DNA of 64,000 nucleotides from Salvia splendens (GCF_004379255.2 NC_056044.1:8720001-8784000), one strand, 5' to 3'; counted from the stretch's first letter, positions 45,657-57,497 are shown. The notes: generated by a model from the sequence alone, not told the origin. Numbers and translations are program-made.

Positions 45657-47297
45657 AATACCCCCAAACTTGAGCTCTTGCTCGCCCTCGAGCAAGGTGT
45701 ATTTTAAGCACAATAACTCAACAAAATTTAACCCACAAAAACAAAATTTTCATCACAAAGAATCATGTAGGGACGTGAATAACACAATCTAAACCCCAAC
45801 AATTCCAATCAAGATTTCCCACTCTCAAGAACAATCACTCATCACCCTAGAACTTCAAGTCAAGGTGCATTTCAAAGTAAGTCCAAGCATAAGATCATAC
45901 AACTCAAACCGTCATCATTGACTCGTCAAGCATTACTAATCACATAGACTCGCGGATTTCAAATCAAACTTCTTCAACTCTACCAAGCTATTTACAAAAC
46001 ATCCACAATGTATCAACAATAAGGTCCAAGGTCTTTGATAAAAGGTTGTAATGGGGCTAGGGATGATGTAGGATAAATATGGATAGTGAGCTCAAAGTCT
46101 ACACATTTGAGTGCCAAATTCTTCCCCCCTACAACTTCCTTCCAAAGATCAAACAACAAGATTTTACAACCAAACTCTCACTCCCCCAAACTTGAGATCC
46201 ATTCTAGACAAGATTACATCTTACAAATATAGAAGCTCTAACTTTATTTCATCAAACTTTTTTTTCTTCCATTTTTTTTAGATAAGACCTCGACTTTTGC
46301 AAATTTGGAGGTCGTCTTTTTTTCTTTTTTTTTCTACGAACTTCATTCTTTTCACCTATGCATTACATCAAGTCTCAAAATGTCTACACTTTTACAAGAC
46401 ACCACCCAACACTCAAAACTCAAACAACAAAGCTCAAATTTGTATTTAGCACCCAAATAGTAGCAAGGTCTATTGATGAGGCTAAAATGAGGCTTATTTA
46501 AGTAGCTAAGTGATCGGCTAAGTGTTTACACAAACAATAGGGAATTAATCTCAAAGTGACTTCTAGGGGATCATTTGTTGGACTAGGCATGTGATCATTT
46601 GGCCATGGAGTTCATCCTAGTGTCTTATCCTCCTAAATCATTAACACAAATGAATGAAAGCACTTCACTCGATAAAGCAAATCAATCCAAGATAATTTCC
46701 ACAAGACATGTGACTTTCATACTCTCCTCAACTCAAGAAATCGGAAGTAATCACAATATGCTTTTTCAAATAAATTCATGCACAAATTCCATCCATCCTA
46801 AGCTTCAAAGATTAAGTAAAATCAAGCAAGATTTCCCAACCAGAAAGCTGAAGATCTAACATGCACCCGTCAAATACATAGATTCAAAACATCTTTATCA
46901 TACAATACACCCAAAAAAAACATGCATCATGCATAAAAATCATTGAAACTCAAACAACCCCCCCCCCCAAACTTGAATGCTTCATTGTCCTCAATGCATA
47001 CAAAGAAGAACATAAAAAATAAAGGGAAAGAAAACTCCCCCAAACTTGGCATGAAATCTATAGTGGGTGTGCTTCCCCCTAAGCTCCAAATGAGTCCTAT
47101 CTCCATGTTGCTCCTACAAAAAGAAACAAAACCTACAAAAAGAAACACTCAATTCAAAATAAATGTTAGAGGAAAGAATTGAGCAAACAAAACCTCCAAC
47201 ATAAGAAATCAAAAGTAAAAGAAAAATAAAAACTTGGGTTGCCTCCCAATCAGCGCCTTTGTTTATAGTCGTTGGCTCGACTTTTTTCATCCTTGAT
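45657..47297 (-). other. Athila 3' non-coding region with repeated polypurine-tract-like motifs
   Basis: There is no env-like or other frame of credible length. On the element strand CAAGTTTGGGGG or close forms occur at about 45661-45672, 46183-46194, 46960-46975 (a 12-G run) and 47036-47048. The one beside the LTR is the likely functional polypurine tract. Confidence 0.7.
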
Positions 47298-48596
47298 CTA
47301 CATTTTCGGCTCCACTAGAGAAGCCACTTCTCTTGCCTCCATGTCACCTTCAACTCCAACATAGGCCTTCAAGCGTTGGCCATTCACCTTCCAAAGAATG
47401 TCATTTTTATGATCTCGGATATCAACAGCACCGTAGGGGTATACCTTGTGCACCACATAAGGACCCCACCATCTTGACTTGAGCTTGCTCGGAAAAAGTT
47501 TCAGCCGAGAGTTGTATAAAAGGACCAGTTGTCCCTCCTTGAACTGATGAGGCTTAATGGCTGCATCATGTATCCTCTTAGCACTCTCCTTGTAGAGATC
47601 AACGCTCTCATATGCATGAAGCCTAAACTCATCCATCTCATTCATGTCAAACATTCTCTTCTCGGCTGCAGCATCATAATCCAAATTAAGCTTTTGCAAA
47701 GCCCAATAAGCTTTATGCTCAAGTTCTACCGGCAAATGACAAGCTTTTCCGAAGACCAACTTATATGGCGAAGTTCCAATCGGGGTCTTATATGCCATTC
47801 GATATGCCCACAACACATCATCTAGCTTTTGAGCCCAATCCTTTCGAGACGGCTTCACAACTTTCTCAAGCACCCGCTTTATCTCTCGATTGGAGACTTC
47901 AACTTGGCCACTAGTTTGGGGATGATAAGGGGTAGCAACCTTGTGTTGGACACCATACTTTCCTAGGAGGTTTTCAAACAACTTGTTGCAAAAATGAGTT
48001 CCTCCATCACTGATAATAGCTCGTGGTGTCCCAAAACGATTAAAGATGTGATTCTTGATAAACTTTAACACCACTTTGGCATCATTGGTTGTCGTGGCCA
48101 CTGCCTCTACCCATTTAGATACATAGTCGACCGCTACAAGAATGTATTGTTGTCCATTAGACTTGGGAAACGGCCCCATGAAGTCTATTCCCCAAACATC
48201 AAAGAGTTCTACCTCGTGAATGTTAGTCATTGGCATTTCATTTCTCCACGAGATATTGCCGGATCTTTGGCAACTGTCACATCTCTCTACATAGGTTTTT
48301 GCATCCTTGAAGATCGATGGCCAAAAGAATCCGGACTGAAGCACTTTAAATGTAGTTCGACGTGCTCCAAAGTGGCCGCCATACACAGAATCATGGCATG
48401 CAGACAAAATCTGAATGTGCTCATGCTCTCCCACACACCTTCGAATGACTCCATCACTACAAATACGGAAGAGAAACGGATCTTCCCAAACATAAGTGCG
48501 GGTATCACTCAAAAATTTCTTCTTTTGGTTAGACGACAACCCTTCGGGTATAATGCCCGTGACAAGGTAGTTCGCCAAATTAGCAAACCACGGCAC
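47298..48596 (-). pseudogene. Athila integrase
   Basis: The 432-codon open frame is the best-preserved part of the element. The HHCC zinc-binding region is visible ([10 protein letters not shown], then CDSCQ), then the DDE core: [10 protein letters not shown] (D), [10 protein letters not shown] (D), and the Glu in [13 protein letters not shown], 35 residues on. The C-terminal part contains [18 protein letters not shown], typical of plant gypsy integrases, and a terminal domain ending [11 protein letters not shown]. No stop is present in this domain, but it is cut off from RNase H by a frameshift at about 48520-48600. Confidence 0.93.
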
Positions 48597-49846
48597 ATAT
48601 GTTTCCCGATCTTCCCTTGCAACACTTGCTCGTCGGGAAATTTTTCATTGATCCTCTTCTTTTTCTCATCTTCCGTCTCTTCCAAGCACTCTAGCCTAGA
48701 AAGATGATCAGCTACCAAATTCTCTGTCCCCTTTTTGTCTTTATTTTCCACATCAAATTCTTGTAATAATAGGATCCATCTCACCAACCGAGGCTTTGCA
48801 TCTTTCTTATTCATCAAATACTTGATAGTTGAATGGTTGTGAACACTACCACCTTCGTGCCAAGTAGTATACACGAAACTTCTCAAAAGCGTACACAACT
48901 GCTAACATTTCCTTCTCCGTCATGGTGTAATTCAATTGAGGTTCATTGAGTACTTTGCTAGCATAGTAGATGGCATGTAGGACCTTGTCTCTTCTTTGGC
49001 CTAAAACGGCCCCTACAGCATAGTCCGAAGCATCACACATCAACTCAAATGGTTTCGACCAATCAGGTGTGATAATAATAAGAGCTTCAACTAGCTTTTT
49101 CTTAAGCAATTCAAATGCCTCAAGGCATTTATCATCAAAGACGAACTTGGCATCCTTCTCGAGTAAGTTGCAAAGTGTCTTTGCAATCTTTGAAAAATCT
49201 TTTATAAATCTTCGGTAGAATCCCGCATGACCAAGGAAACTACGGATGCCCTTCACATTCGGTGAGGGGGGTAACTTAGATATCACATCAATCTTCGCCT
49301 TATCCATCTCCAATCTCAACTCCGACACCTTGTGTCCCAAAACTATGCCTTCTTTGACCATGAATTGACACTTCTCCCAATTAAGCACGAGATTCGATTC
49401 TTCACATCTTTGCAAGACCCGTCTCAAATTTTCTAAGAAAAGGTTAAATGAGGATCCAAAGACGGAGAAATCATCCATAAAAATCTCCATGATGTCTTCA
49501 TTCATATCAGAAAATATTGGCATCATGCAATGTTGAAATGTAGTCGGTGCATTGCACAAACCAAAAGGCATCCGACGGAAGGCATAAGTACCAATAGGGC
49601 AAGTGAATGTCGTCTTTTCTTGATCTTTCGGGGCAATTGCAATCTGATTATACCCCGAGTATCCATCCAAGAAGCAATAGTGAGAATAACCCGCAATCCT
49701 ATCAAGCAACTGATCTAGAAATGGCAACGGAAAGTGATCTTTTCTTGTCGCCTTGTTCAATATTCTATAGTCCATGCAAACTCTCCATGAGTTTACCAAT
49801 CGAGTTGCTAAGACTTCATTCTTTTCATTGACTGTCACGGTTATTC
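48509..49846 (-). pseudogene. Athila reverse transcriptase and RNase H
   Basis: RT reads from WRVCMDYRILNKATRKDHFP through FLDGYSGYNQIAI and MPFGLCNAPTTFQ to IFMDDFSVF, the catalytic MDD box. RNase H follows (FELMCDASDYAVGAVLGQ, then [15 protein letters not shown]). Near 48870 the frame slips by one. The rest of RNase H continues in the overlapping frame as [20 protein letters not shown] and [15 protein letters not shown] at about 49847-49849 separates RT from the upstream part, where the family normally has Gly after VPKK. Confidence 0.92.
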
Positions 49847-49849
49847 CTC

Positions 49850-50816
49850 ATTTCTTCGGTACACATTGCACCAGGCTAACCCACTCACTATCGGATATGG
49901 AATAGATCATCCCAAATTTTAACAATTTCTTCACTTCCTTTTCTACCACTTCTTGCATAAGTGGGTTCAACCGTCTTTGTCTCTCTCTTACCGGCTTAGC
50001 TCCATCTTCCATCAAAATTTTATGCATGCATATTGCGGAGCTGATTCCTTTGATATCGGCGATGGACCATCCTAGAGCTTACTTGTGCGACTTCAGCAAC
50101 TCTGTTAACTTGGATTCCTCTTCATCATTCAACATAGCCGATACTACTACCGGTAGAGTTTCATCCTCACCAAGGAAGACGTATTTCAGATTTGCCGGGA
50201 GTGGCTTCAATTCAAGCTTTGGTGGTACTTCGATTAAAGGTTTCACATCCGCCACGAAAGTATCCACCACACATTCATTTTCGAAACTTGGTTGATCAAC
50301 TTGAGAATCCTCTATTTCATCAAAATTTACTTTGATTGTCGAACCACGGTCTCTTTCCAAGATCCCTTTGTCATATACGCTTCCTTCTATTCTTACCGAG
50401 CAACACATCTTGTAAAATATGCATTTATCAAGGACATCAACTCTAAAGCACTCTTTTGCATCACTATGGTGCTTCATTGCCTTCTCTACATTAATGGTCA
50501 CTTGTTCACCATTAATTCTGAACGTGACAGAGTTGTCTTTTGCTCCAAGCAACATATCTCCCGTGGCAAGAAATGGTCTACCAAACAGGATTGGTACCTC
50601 TTTGTCCTCGGGCATGTCCAAGACTATGAAATCAACAGGGATGACGAATTTGTCGACTTTGACCAGGACATCCTCTACTATTCCCGTGGGCTTCACTATG
50701 GAATGATCAGCCAATTGTAGAGCAATGTCAATAGGCTCCATTCTATCCTCTAGACCAATGGTACGTGCAGTTTTCAGAGCCATCAGTGAGATCCCGATCC
50801 TTGATCTAATAAGCAT
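49850..50816 (-). pseudogene. Athila protease and linker to RT
   Basis: The C-terminal part of the retropepsin and following spacer: DFIVLDMPEDKEVPILFGRP, then LLGAKDNSVTFRINGEQ. The active-site region DQGS is reached only through a one-base frameshift at about 50788, where the usual D-L-G-A-S is D-Q-G-S. A TAA at 50076-50078 interrupts the spacer before ALGWSIADIKGI, which leads into RT. Confidence 0.85.
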
Positions 50817-51889
50817 TTTGTGAAGATTGTATTGCCGATCTCACAAGGAATCACACAACTTCCGAGGTCCCTCTTCTTCATTGGCATCATTCCAGAAATC
50901 AATTGTGAGCAATTCATGCTCAAAGCCACTATCCCCTCGTCTTGTAGTTTCTCCTTATTTGCCATCATGTCCTTGAAGAACTTGGAGAACTTGGGAAAAT
51001 TAGTGAAGAGGTCCACTAATGAAACATCCACATTCACTTTTCGAATCACATTCATCATCCACTCAAAACTTTTCTCTTTTGGGGCCCTCTTCTTCCTCTT
51101 GGGTGGATATGGTGGAGGAGGAATATGATCGGGGAAATTGAACTTGCTTTTCGGATCTAGTGCTGGACTTGTCATCATCTTTCTCTTTGATTCCATTTCT
51201 ACTGTCTTCTTTCCTTTCTCTTCTGCAGAAAACTTTCCACTTGACTCGGATTCTTCACCATGTTCCTTGCTGCCGGATGCAGCCTGTTCTTGACCATGTT
51301 GGGCCCCATGCACCAACGCGGGACTTCCCTTACATGCCTCGTCCGCCCCTGCGTGCGAGGAATGCAAGCCTAACATCTCATCCGCCCCTGCGTGTGAGAT
51401 GTCGGAAGTACCTTGGCCGTCCATTAATGGTGTCGAATCCAACTCGCGACCACTTCTCAAAGTCACTACCTTACATTGTTCATTACCTTTAGGATTGGGC
51501 ACTGTATTACTCGGGATTGTATTAGGAATTCTTGTATGAGATGCTGTAGCAAGCTGCCCAATCTGAGTCTCAAGATTCCTTATTGTAGCGTCCATCTGTC
51601 CAAACTTTTCCATTGTTCTTTCCTTGAAATTCTCATTCTCCTTTTGACTTTTAGTCATAAAAGAGAACATCTGACCCAATTGATCCTCAACTGATGACTT
51701 CTTCTCAAAACCTGGGGGTTGAGTATTGTTCATCCATTGATTACCCGAGGTGTTGCTAGGACCAGCTTGATTCCATTTTGTTTGTTGAGGCCTCCAATTC
51801 TGCTGATTGTTGTATTGATTGCCTTGGTTGAACCCTTGACGCTTGTTACCGACATTGATCCGTATGATGTCCGCCTTGGCACAATCCAC
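50783..51889 (-). pseudogene. Athila gag C-terminal region
   Basis: An Asn/Gln-rich stretch (GNQYNNQQNWRPQQTKWNQ) leads into a coiled linker, then charged tail sequence and FPDHIPPPPYPPKRKKR and SMNCSQLISGMMPMKKRDLG, which in this lineage precede the protease. Between about 51250 and 51420 there is an insert of His/Gly-rich repeats (SHAGADE twice, with duplicated DNA at about 51340-51400). It is in a different frame from the gag N-terminal part. Confidence 0.8.
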
Positions 51890-52721
51890 ACTTCAAAACA
51901 ACAACTGCTTGAGGTTGAGGAGTCAGTTGAAGAGATTTAACTGCCTTTGTCATCGAAGACATTTGAGTGCTTATGTCTGCCAATTGAGCCTCTATTGCTG
52001 TCACTCTTTCTACATCTTTTGTAGCACCAAATGTATCTCATGCCTTCTCAGCCGCTCTTCTTGGATTATGCCAATTCCTTTGATTATTTGTCAATCTTTG
52101 GAATAGGGCTCTAACCTCATCGTGAGATAGATCATCTAAGTTCCCATTGGAGCCTGCAGTGACTAATCACGTGCCTTCATTATTGAGCCCCTTGTAGAAT
52201 TTCAAAAGGTCATGCCCCGGAGCTAAACCATGACTTGGGCATTTCCTTAGCATTTCTGTGAATCTCTTCCATGCTTCTGCGAAGGACTCATCATATTTCT
52301 GTCGGAAGGAAGTGATCTCCTCTCTCAATTTCTCGATCTTCATTGGAGAGTTGTATTCCAAAAGAAACAACGACTTCAACTCTTGGAATGTCGCTATGTT
52401 GTAGCCCGGTAATGAATCATACCACGCTCTTGCTTTCTCCCTCAATGAGAACGGAAATAATGCCCTCTTAATCCGATGATGCTCCACATTTGGAGGTCTA
52501 TGAGAATTGGTCAATTCATAAAAGGCATTAAGATGACTCACCGGATCTTTATCATCCCGTCCGTGGAAAAGATTTCCTCCATTCACCAAACTAATGTAGT
52601 GAGCTGGAATGTTGACGTTATCATTTGCATAAGCGAACTCCCCCGGATACTCAATTCCTGACCTAAGAGTGTCGTCAAACCTTCCCACGGGTGGTGGAAT
52701 CTCATTGTTGTTATCTGCCAT
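51890..52721 (-). pseudogene. Athila gag N-terminal region and zinc knuckle
   Basis: The likely start is ATG at 52719-52721 (MADNNNEIPPPVGRF). The retrotransposon gag core follows: HLNAFYELTNSHRPP, FPFSLREKARAWYDSLPG, and EAWKRFTEMLRKCPSHGL. Two in-frame TGA codons break it (about 52164-52166 after NEGT and about 52039-52041 after AAEKA). The second fits a CGA-to-TGA change. The same frame then reaches CGLCQGGHHTDQC (about 51863-51901), a CCHC-type zinc knuckle, followed by TAA. Confidence 0.88.
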
Positions 52722-53231
52722 TGATTCAACGTCTGACTCTTGATCCCTTTCTTCCCTTAACTCAAACTGTAGGTTACTTCTGATTGGACTCAAATAGTCC
52801 GGAAAGAACTCACTTGTTGAACCTCTAAACCTTCTCCTTCATTGATAACAGAGTAATCCAAACGGTGGTGTACCCTGTGATCGCGTGTGCATTCACTATT
52901 TTTTAAATTTTTTTTATTTTATAACCTGCCCAACGGAAAAGACACCAAGCACAAACACCATATATTTCCCTATTACCGAAAGCGAGACATCTCGACAACT
53001 TTGGGGTAAGTCCTATAGAAAGTGTGTGCTTGAAAAAAAACTAAGCTACCAAATTACTACCCTAAGAATTAGAGAAAATATCACCTAGAAAAATATACTC
53101 CTTCGTCTTCAAGTCCAGACGTGGTAGATGGCTATCACCTCCTAAGAAAACGAAATGAGTATCTACAAGAATAAAAAGAAAGATCAAATAAAACACAAAA
53201 CACAAGCTAGAAGTTAAACAATCTATTGCCT

Positions 53232-53249
53232 TCCCCGGCAACGGCGCCA
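53232..53249 (-). other. Primer-binding site complementary to tRNA-Asp
   Basis: The plus strand shows TCCCCGGCAACGGCGCCA, the 3' end of plant tRNA-Asp, so the element strand is its complement. It lies 5 bases from the 5' LTR, as expected for Athila-type elements. Confidence 0.9.
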
Positions 53250-53254
53250 AAACT

Positions 53255-54482
53255 TGATGTGTAAATTTCGAGTTCAATTATCAAGTATAAGATCACACAA
53301 GTTTAATAAAATAGCTCTAATATTACAGCAATACTGCAAGAATACAACGTCGAATGTAATACTTCGAGTGTCGATCTGCAGGGAATGAATTGATTATTTA
53401 ACTCTAAAACAAAGGAAAGACATACTAAAAGGTGATTTGTTTTGAAGGTTTTGATTTCCAAAAGTTAATGACAAAATAAAGCTACAAGTTAACCAAAGAA
53501 AAACTATTCGAACGGGAAAATATGTATCACTTCAAGTTGCTCACTAGGCTTGTATTGTTCTACACCTTTAACAATGAAACATATGAAGGGATTAAAACAT
53601 CAACCTAATCACATACACTGAACATGTACACGATGAGTAGTTCGCAATTAGCTGAACACATAACCTACGAACCAATCTTCAATGTTTATAAATTCCTACG
53701 AAGCGCTATAGAGAATAAACATCTACTATGATCACCTACTTAATCCACTATCAAATTATCCTTTGAACAATTCTAATTCAATAACAGTCCAACAATCAAA
53801 CATTCTTAAACTATGTTAAGAGACAATAGCAAAGGAAATAATAACACTACATTATTAGCCAAAAACATAGTGAATAACATTAAGCACATTGTTGGTAACA
53901 AACATATGAGTTCAATGGTGTAAAAATATCTATACAAAGCCTAGATTACAACTTGGAGCAACATAAAGAGCTTAGCCTAAACACATAGTGATATTTGCAA
54001 TAAAAACCATAGGAAGCATGCTCTCGTTGAGTGGAATTGGGATTTGGAGACGGATCGTCGGAATGTTGGCCGGAACTTCTTCATTTTCTTCTTCCTCCTC
54101 TCTTTCTCCCTTTCTCTCTTTTTTCCTCTCTGAAAATTCCCCTTCGTCTGATTCTTTTTCCTTCTTTTTATTCTTCAATTGCCGAGTAAACTGCCAATTA
54201 GCGTTGAAGCTCCGAAACGCCCAACCGGGCGTTTCGTACATAAAATCGCCAGACCGGGCGAAGTTCTGGACTCCGAATGCTTTCTACATTTCACCCGACC
54301 GGGTGTTATGTTGGAGCTAAAACATCCGACCGGGTGTTAGTTCTGGAATCCTCAAGTGTGCACTTCCGACAACCTTCCCGCTTTAACATCCTAAACTTCA
54401 ATAAAGCACTCTTTGATGAGTTATAATTTACATAAAAATGTATAGTCTAAGAGGGAAAGTATAGGAAATATGCTTCGCATCA
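53255..54482 (-). repeat. 5' LTR of the Athila element (1,228 bp)
   Basis: It begins TGATGTGTAAATTTCGAG and ends CGCATCA on the plus strand. Many single-base and short indel differences from its partner show the insertion is not very recent. It carries four palindromes instead of eight. Confidence 0.95.
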
Positions 54483-55756
54483 AAAAACTCATTGGAATTT
54501 AAAAATAAGCCTGAGGGAACTAAAATTGCAGTTTTTAGTGTAGTAAGATAGAGAAAGAGAGAGAACAAAATAAAAGAAAAATAATTTTTTTTACTAGAAA
54601 AAAAAAGACTGAACTACATACTCTTGAAACATTTTTAAAATATGACACAATTATCTAGGAATTACTTTGTAATTTTTGTTTCAGAGGTCTGGAGTATGGT
54701 TTTGATAATGAAAACATGTAGTATGCTGATTAGAAATTGATGATAAAGGTAGGAATGTGTGGTTGAAGGCATGGGAAAGTGATAGGTAGGAATTGGTGTT
54801 ATTTGGTTAGAGAGGGGAGAAAATGTTTGGTTTCTTAAAAGAGAAAGGTGATGATGCTGCTGCTGACACCCAAGCATTTGTTGGGAACATGCACAAGACC
54901 AGATGTTGGAAAATGCAATATCCACTTCCATCTTTTATTATGTTTGTACCCTGCCCTGCTTTGCTTGTACTCTCTCCCCCCATTCCTGGTACAAACTACA
55001 GTGCCATTACCATCACTTACCCATTTTCAAATTAATCATCAATTAATGCATTTACATTTGGATTTTGTTTGAAAGGAATTATAATGCAACTTTTGTTGAA
55101 TTAAAGAATTTAGTTTGGAATTGGATTAATACATGAGATTTGCACAAGACCAGCTACTGTAATCAATGCATTATTTAAATGTTTTATATCTGGATTTATG
55201 GTATTTTGATTTTGTGATCACGAATTTGGAGGGGTTTAGGCCCATACAATCTCATTTGGATAAATCTGCTAACACGACAAAATGATGAATTTATTTAATT
55301 TTTGAATGTCCCTAAATACAATATATATATATATATATATATGGGACAATGTGGTTAATAGAAAATAGAAGTTAATTAGTTTATAAAGTTATAATGGGAT
55401 GATTTCTCCCATATTTGATGCATCATCGTCAAACATTAATTGCACAAATAAAAATTTTTAGCAAACAAGAACGTTGATTTAGGAAAGAAAATAAATTTAG
55501 ACAGAAATGAAAGAAATATACCATGTCATTACATTTACGTAAAATAAATGAAATTGAATACATACATAAGCAAGAAGAAAAGAAAGGTGATGCAATTCAA
55601 TTTTTTTTATGTTGTTTGTTTTCTTCTCCCTCACTTAAAGAGTGAAATAGTTTCAAATTATACATATATACTTCCTTTTTTCCGTGGAAATATTCGGAAT
55701 TATAAGAGGAAGGAAAGAAGCGGTAGTACTAAATTAAAAGTCCAAATTAATGAAAA
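54483..55756. other. No gene seen; downstream region of the second zinc-finger gene
   Basis: AT-rich, with a (TA)n run at 55321-55343. The fragment GCACAAGACCAG...TGCA at about 54891-54915 recurs at 55141-55168. No coding frame is recognised. Confidence 0.5.
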
Positions 55757-56368
55757 TCATATTTGGACATACCACATTACATTTTTGATGATGTATCCAT
55801 CTCTAGGATAACCAAGTCGAAGCTCTAAATCCAATTCGGAATCCGAATCTGGATCCCCCTTTGCATCTTGCATCAAACCCAAGCTCAAATCCAATCTAAT
55901 AACATCATTTCTTCTTCCAAAGTCAAGCATCGCCTCATCACCATTCTTGTATTTCCCAAGATCCTCTCTACAAAGGGTCATCGTCGAGGAACGGCCAATG
56001 GCTGCAAACTCATCTTCTTGCAGAGGAGGTGGAAAGGCTGAGTTGATCACAGAGACAAATTCCACATCACAAGGCAAGAATTTAGCCGTGGAGGGAAGCG
56101 GAGACGACGACGGAAACAACAAATTAGGGTTAGGGTTAGGGTTAGGGTTAGGGTTAGGGTTTGGGGAAAGCCTCATTCTTGCCCTATCTCTCCTATGCAC
56201 ATTCATGTGCCCTCCAAGAGCTTGAGCAGATTTGAACTCCTTGCTGCAAAAGCTGCAGCTATAGTTCCTCTGAGGCCACGAGAAGCCATGGGCCCGGTCT
56301 CTCTCGAAGCTCAGATTGGTTCCATCTCTCAACCTTTGATCATAAGCCCACTTGGAATATCTCTCCAT
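55757..56368 (-). CDS. SUPERMAN-like single C2H2 zinc-finger repressor
   Basis: 203 aa, one exon, starting at the ATG 56366-56368 ([16 protein letters not shown]). The segment [20 protein letters not shown], then [20 protein letters not shown], is the SUPERMAN/ZFP10/ZFP11 signature, with the finger at about residues 35-59 and the basic RDRARMR stretch used for nuclear import and DNA binding. A (Pro-Asn)n tract follows, encoded by a hexamer repeat. Two EAR-type motifs are present: RLDLSLGL and [10 protein letters not shown] near the C-terminus. The protein continues 11-12 residues past the usual DLELRLG end. Upstream in-frame sequence begins with TTG, not ATG. By family knowledge it acts as a nuclear transcriptional repressor in floral or organ-boundary development; the specific role is unknown. 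Confidence 0.93.
   Translation of the reverse strand: MERYSKWAYDQRLRDGTNLSFERDRAHGFSWPQRNYSCSFCSKEFKSAQALGGHMNVHRRDRARMRLSPNPNPNPNPNPNPNLLFPSSSPLPSTAKFLPCDVEFVSVINSAFPPPLQEDEFAAIGRSSTMTLCREDLGKYKNGDEAMLDFGRRNDVIRLDLSLGLMQDAKGDPDSDSELDLELRLGYPRDGYIIKNVMWYVQI
56123..56162. repeat. (TTAGGG)n hexamer run inside the SUPERMAN-like coding region
   Basis: Six tandem TTAGGG or near copies on the plus strand, read as CCTAAC on the gene strand and translated as alternating Pro-Asn. Confidence 0.95.
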
Positions 56369-57397
56369 AGATGAAGAAAATTGCAAAGGAACAAGAGAGA
56401 AATTGAAAGGGAGAGAGGGAAATGAAAAAGAAAGAAGATGGAGTAATAAAGATTTGGGTTTAAGTTTTGTAGTAGTGTCTATAGTTGTAGTTCATCTGAA
56501 AATTGTCTATTGCCAAAAATGGGGATTACTTAAAAATGAGTGAAATGAGCTTTAGGGGTAGCAGTGGGGTTATTTTTTTGCTAAATGGAGGTGAAATCTA
56601 GTGGGTGTTTTACCACCCTTCACATTGATTATATATGTGATTGTTAGAAGATTTTTAGAACAATCAAGGAATAATCATATTTAGTCCTATCATTTCTGGC
56701 AGATCACTGCACAAACTCTCACAATGAAAGTCATCAAGATTTTCAATGGAATTGACTATATACTTTATATATAGAGTGTGTGTTGTGTGTGCAGAGGAGT
56801 GCATGGACATGACACATTCAAAAATTGATGATGTACCATAGAATTATTTTTATAAATGAATTAGGTATAGTGTTTACCTAATTAATTCACTTTACAATTG
56901 ATGCTCCGTATTGTACCTTTTGCATGACAAAAATTTAATTTGCTCATTATTTTTAGCAAATGCAATTATATCATGTGTATGAACACTATATTTTAATGAA
57001 AAAAAATTGAAACATAGTAAAAAGTGGACGATCCATGTTCTAGTCGAATAATGTAATTTTTCAGTACTAAATAACAGCTCATAAAATTACTAACATCCAG
57101 ATGATGCCAAAACATGTTGTACGATTACTTTTTTAGTATTCTATACAAAATAATTTTTAAAAAAAAAACTAAAAATATCTATTGGATTTATTAATCAATG
57201 GTATCAAACATTGCTTGGGAATATATTATTAGTTAATATAAATAGAAAATGTTATAATAGTCCCTTAAAACTAAATAAGTAGTTATAGTATATCATAAAA
57301 TTACTCCATTTTTTGTTATTAAATGAATATTTCTTGTACCGATATACATATATGCATAGGCAACGAATCACACCCTATATGCATAATAATGATATAT
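56369..57397. other. Upstream region of the SUPERMAN-like gene; no other gene seen
   Basis: 56380-56460 is GA-rich on the plus strand, that is, a CT-rich 5' leader on the gene strand. The remaining sequence up to the gap is AT-rich. Confidence 0.5.
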
Positions 57398-57497
57398 NNN
57401 NNNNNNNNNNNNNNNNNNNNNNNNNNNNNNNNNNNNNNNNNNNNNNNNNNNNNNNNNNNNNNNNNNNNNNNNNNNNNNNNNNNNNNNNNNNNNNNNN
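57398..57497. other. Assembly gap (100 N)
   Basis: Exactly 100 N, the usual placeholder for a gap of unknown length. It cuts the copia element, so its 5' LTR, leader and gag should lie in or beyond this gap. Confidence 0.98.

Larger units (their letters stand above)
44280..54482 (-). mobile_element. Athila-type Ty3/gypsy LTR retrotransposon, full length but decayed
   Basis: Two direct LTRs (44280-45656 and 53255-54482) enclose gag-pol remnants on the minus strand, so the element reads from high to low coordinates. The primer-binding site matches tRNA-Asp, which with the gag type and pol order PR-RT-RNaseH-INT places it in the Athila lineage. LTRs start TGATG and end CATCA. Possible target duplication: AAAAC at 44275-44279 and at 54484-54488 (offset by one base from the LTR end). 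It carries at least four stops and several frameshifts, and has no env-like frame between integrase and 3' LTR. Confidence 0.93.

Noticed and set aside
45657..47297. Env-like gene of the Athila element
   Set aside because: Only short frames exist (for example 46599-46859); none has a signal peptide or transmembrane pattern convincing enough to call.
56123..56162. Interstitial telomere remnant or chromosome end
   Set aside because: Only six hexamers, in frame within a coding region, and not the usual plant TTTAGGG repeat; a coding microsatellite is the simpler reading.
56369..56386. Upstream start of the SUPERMAN-like frame
   Set aside because: The upstream codon is TTG; the first ATG, at 56366-56368, gives a family-typical MER start.
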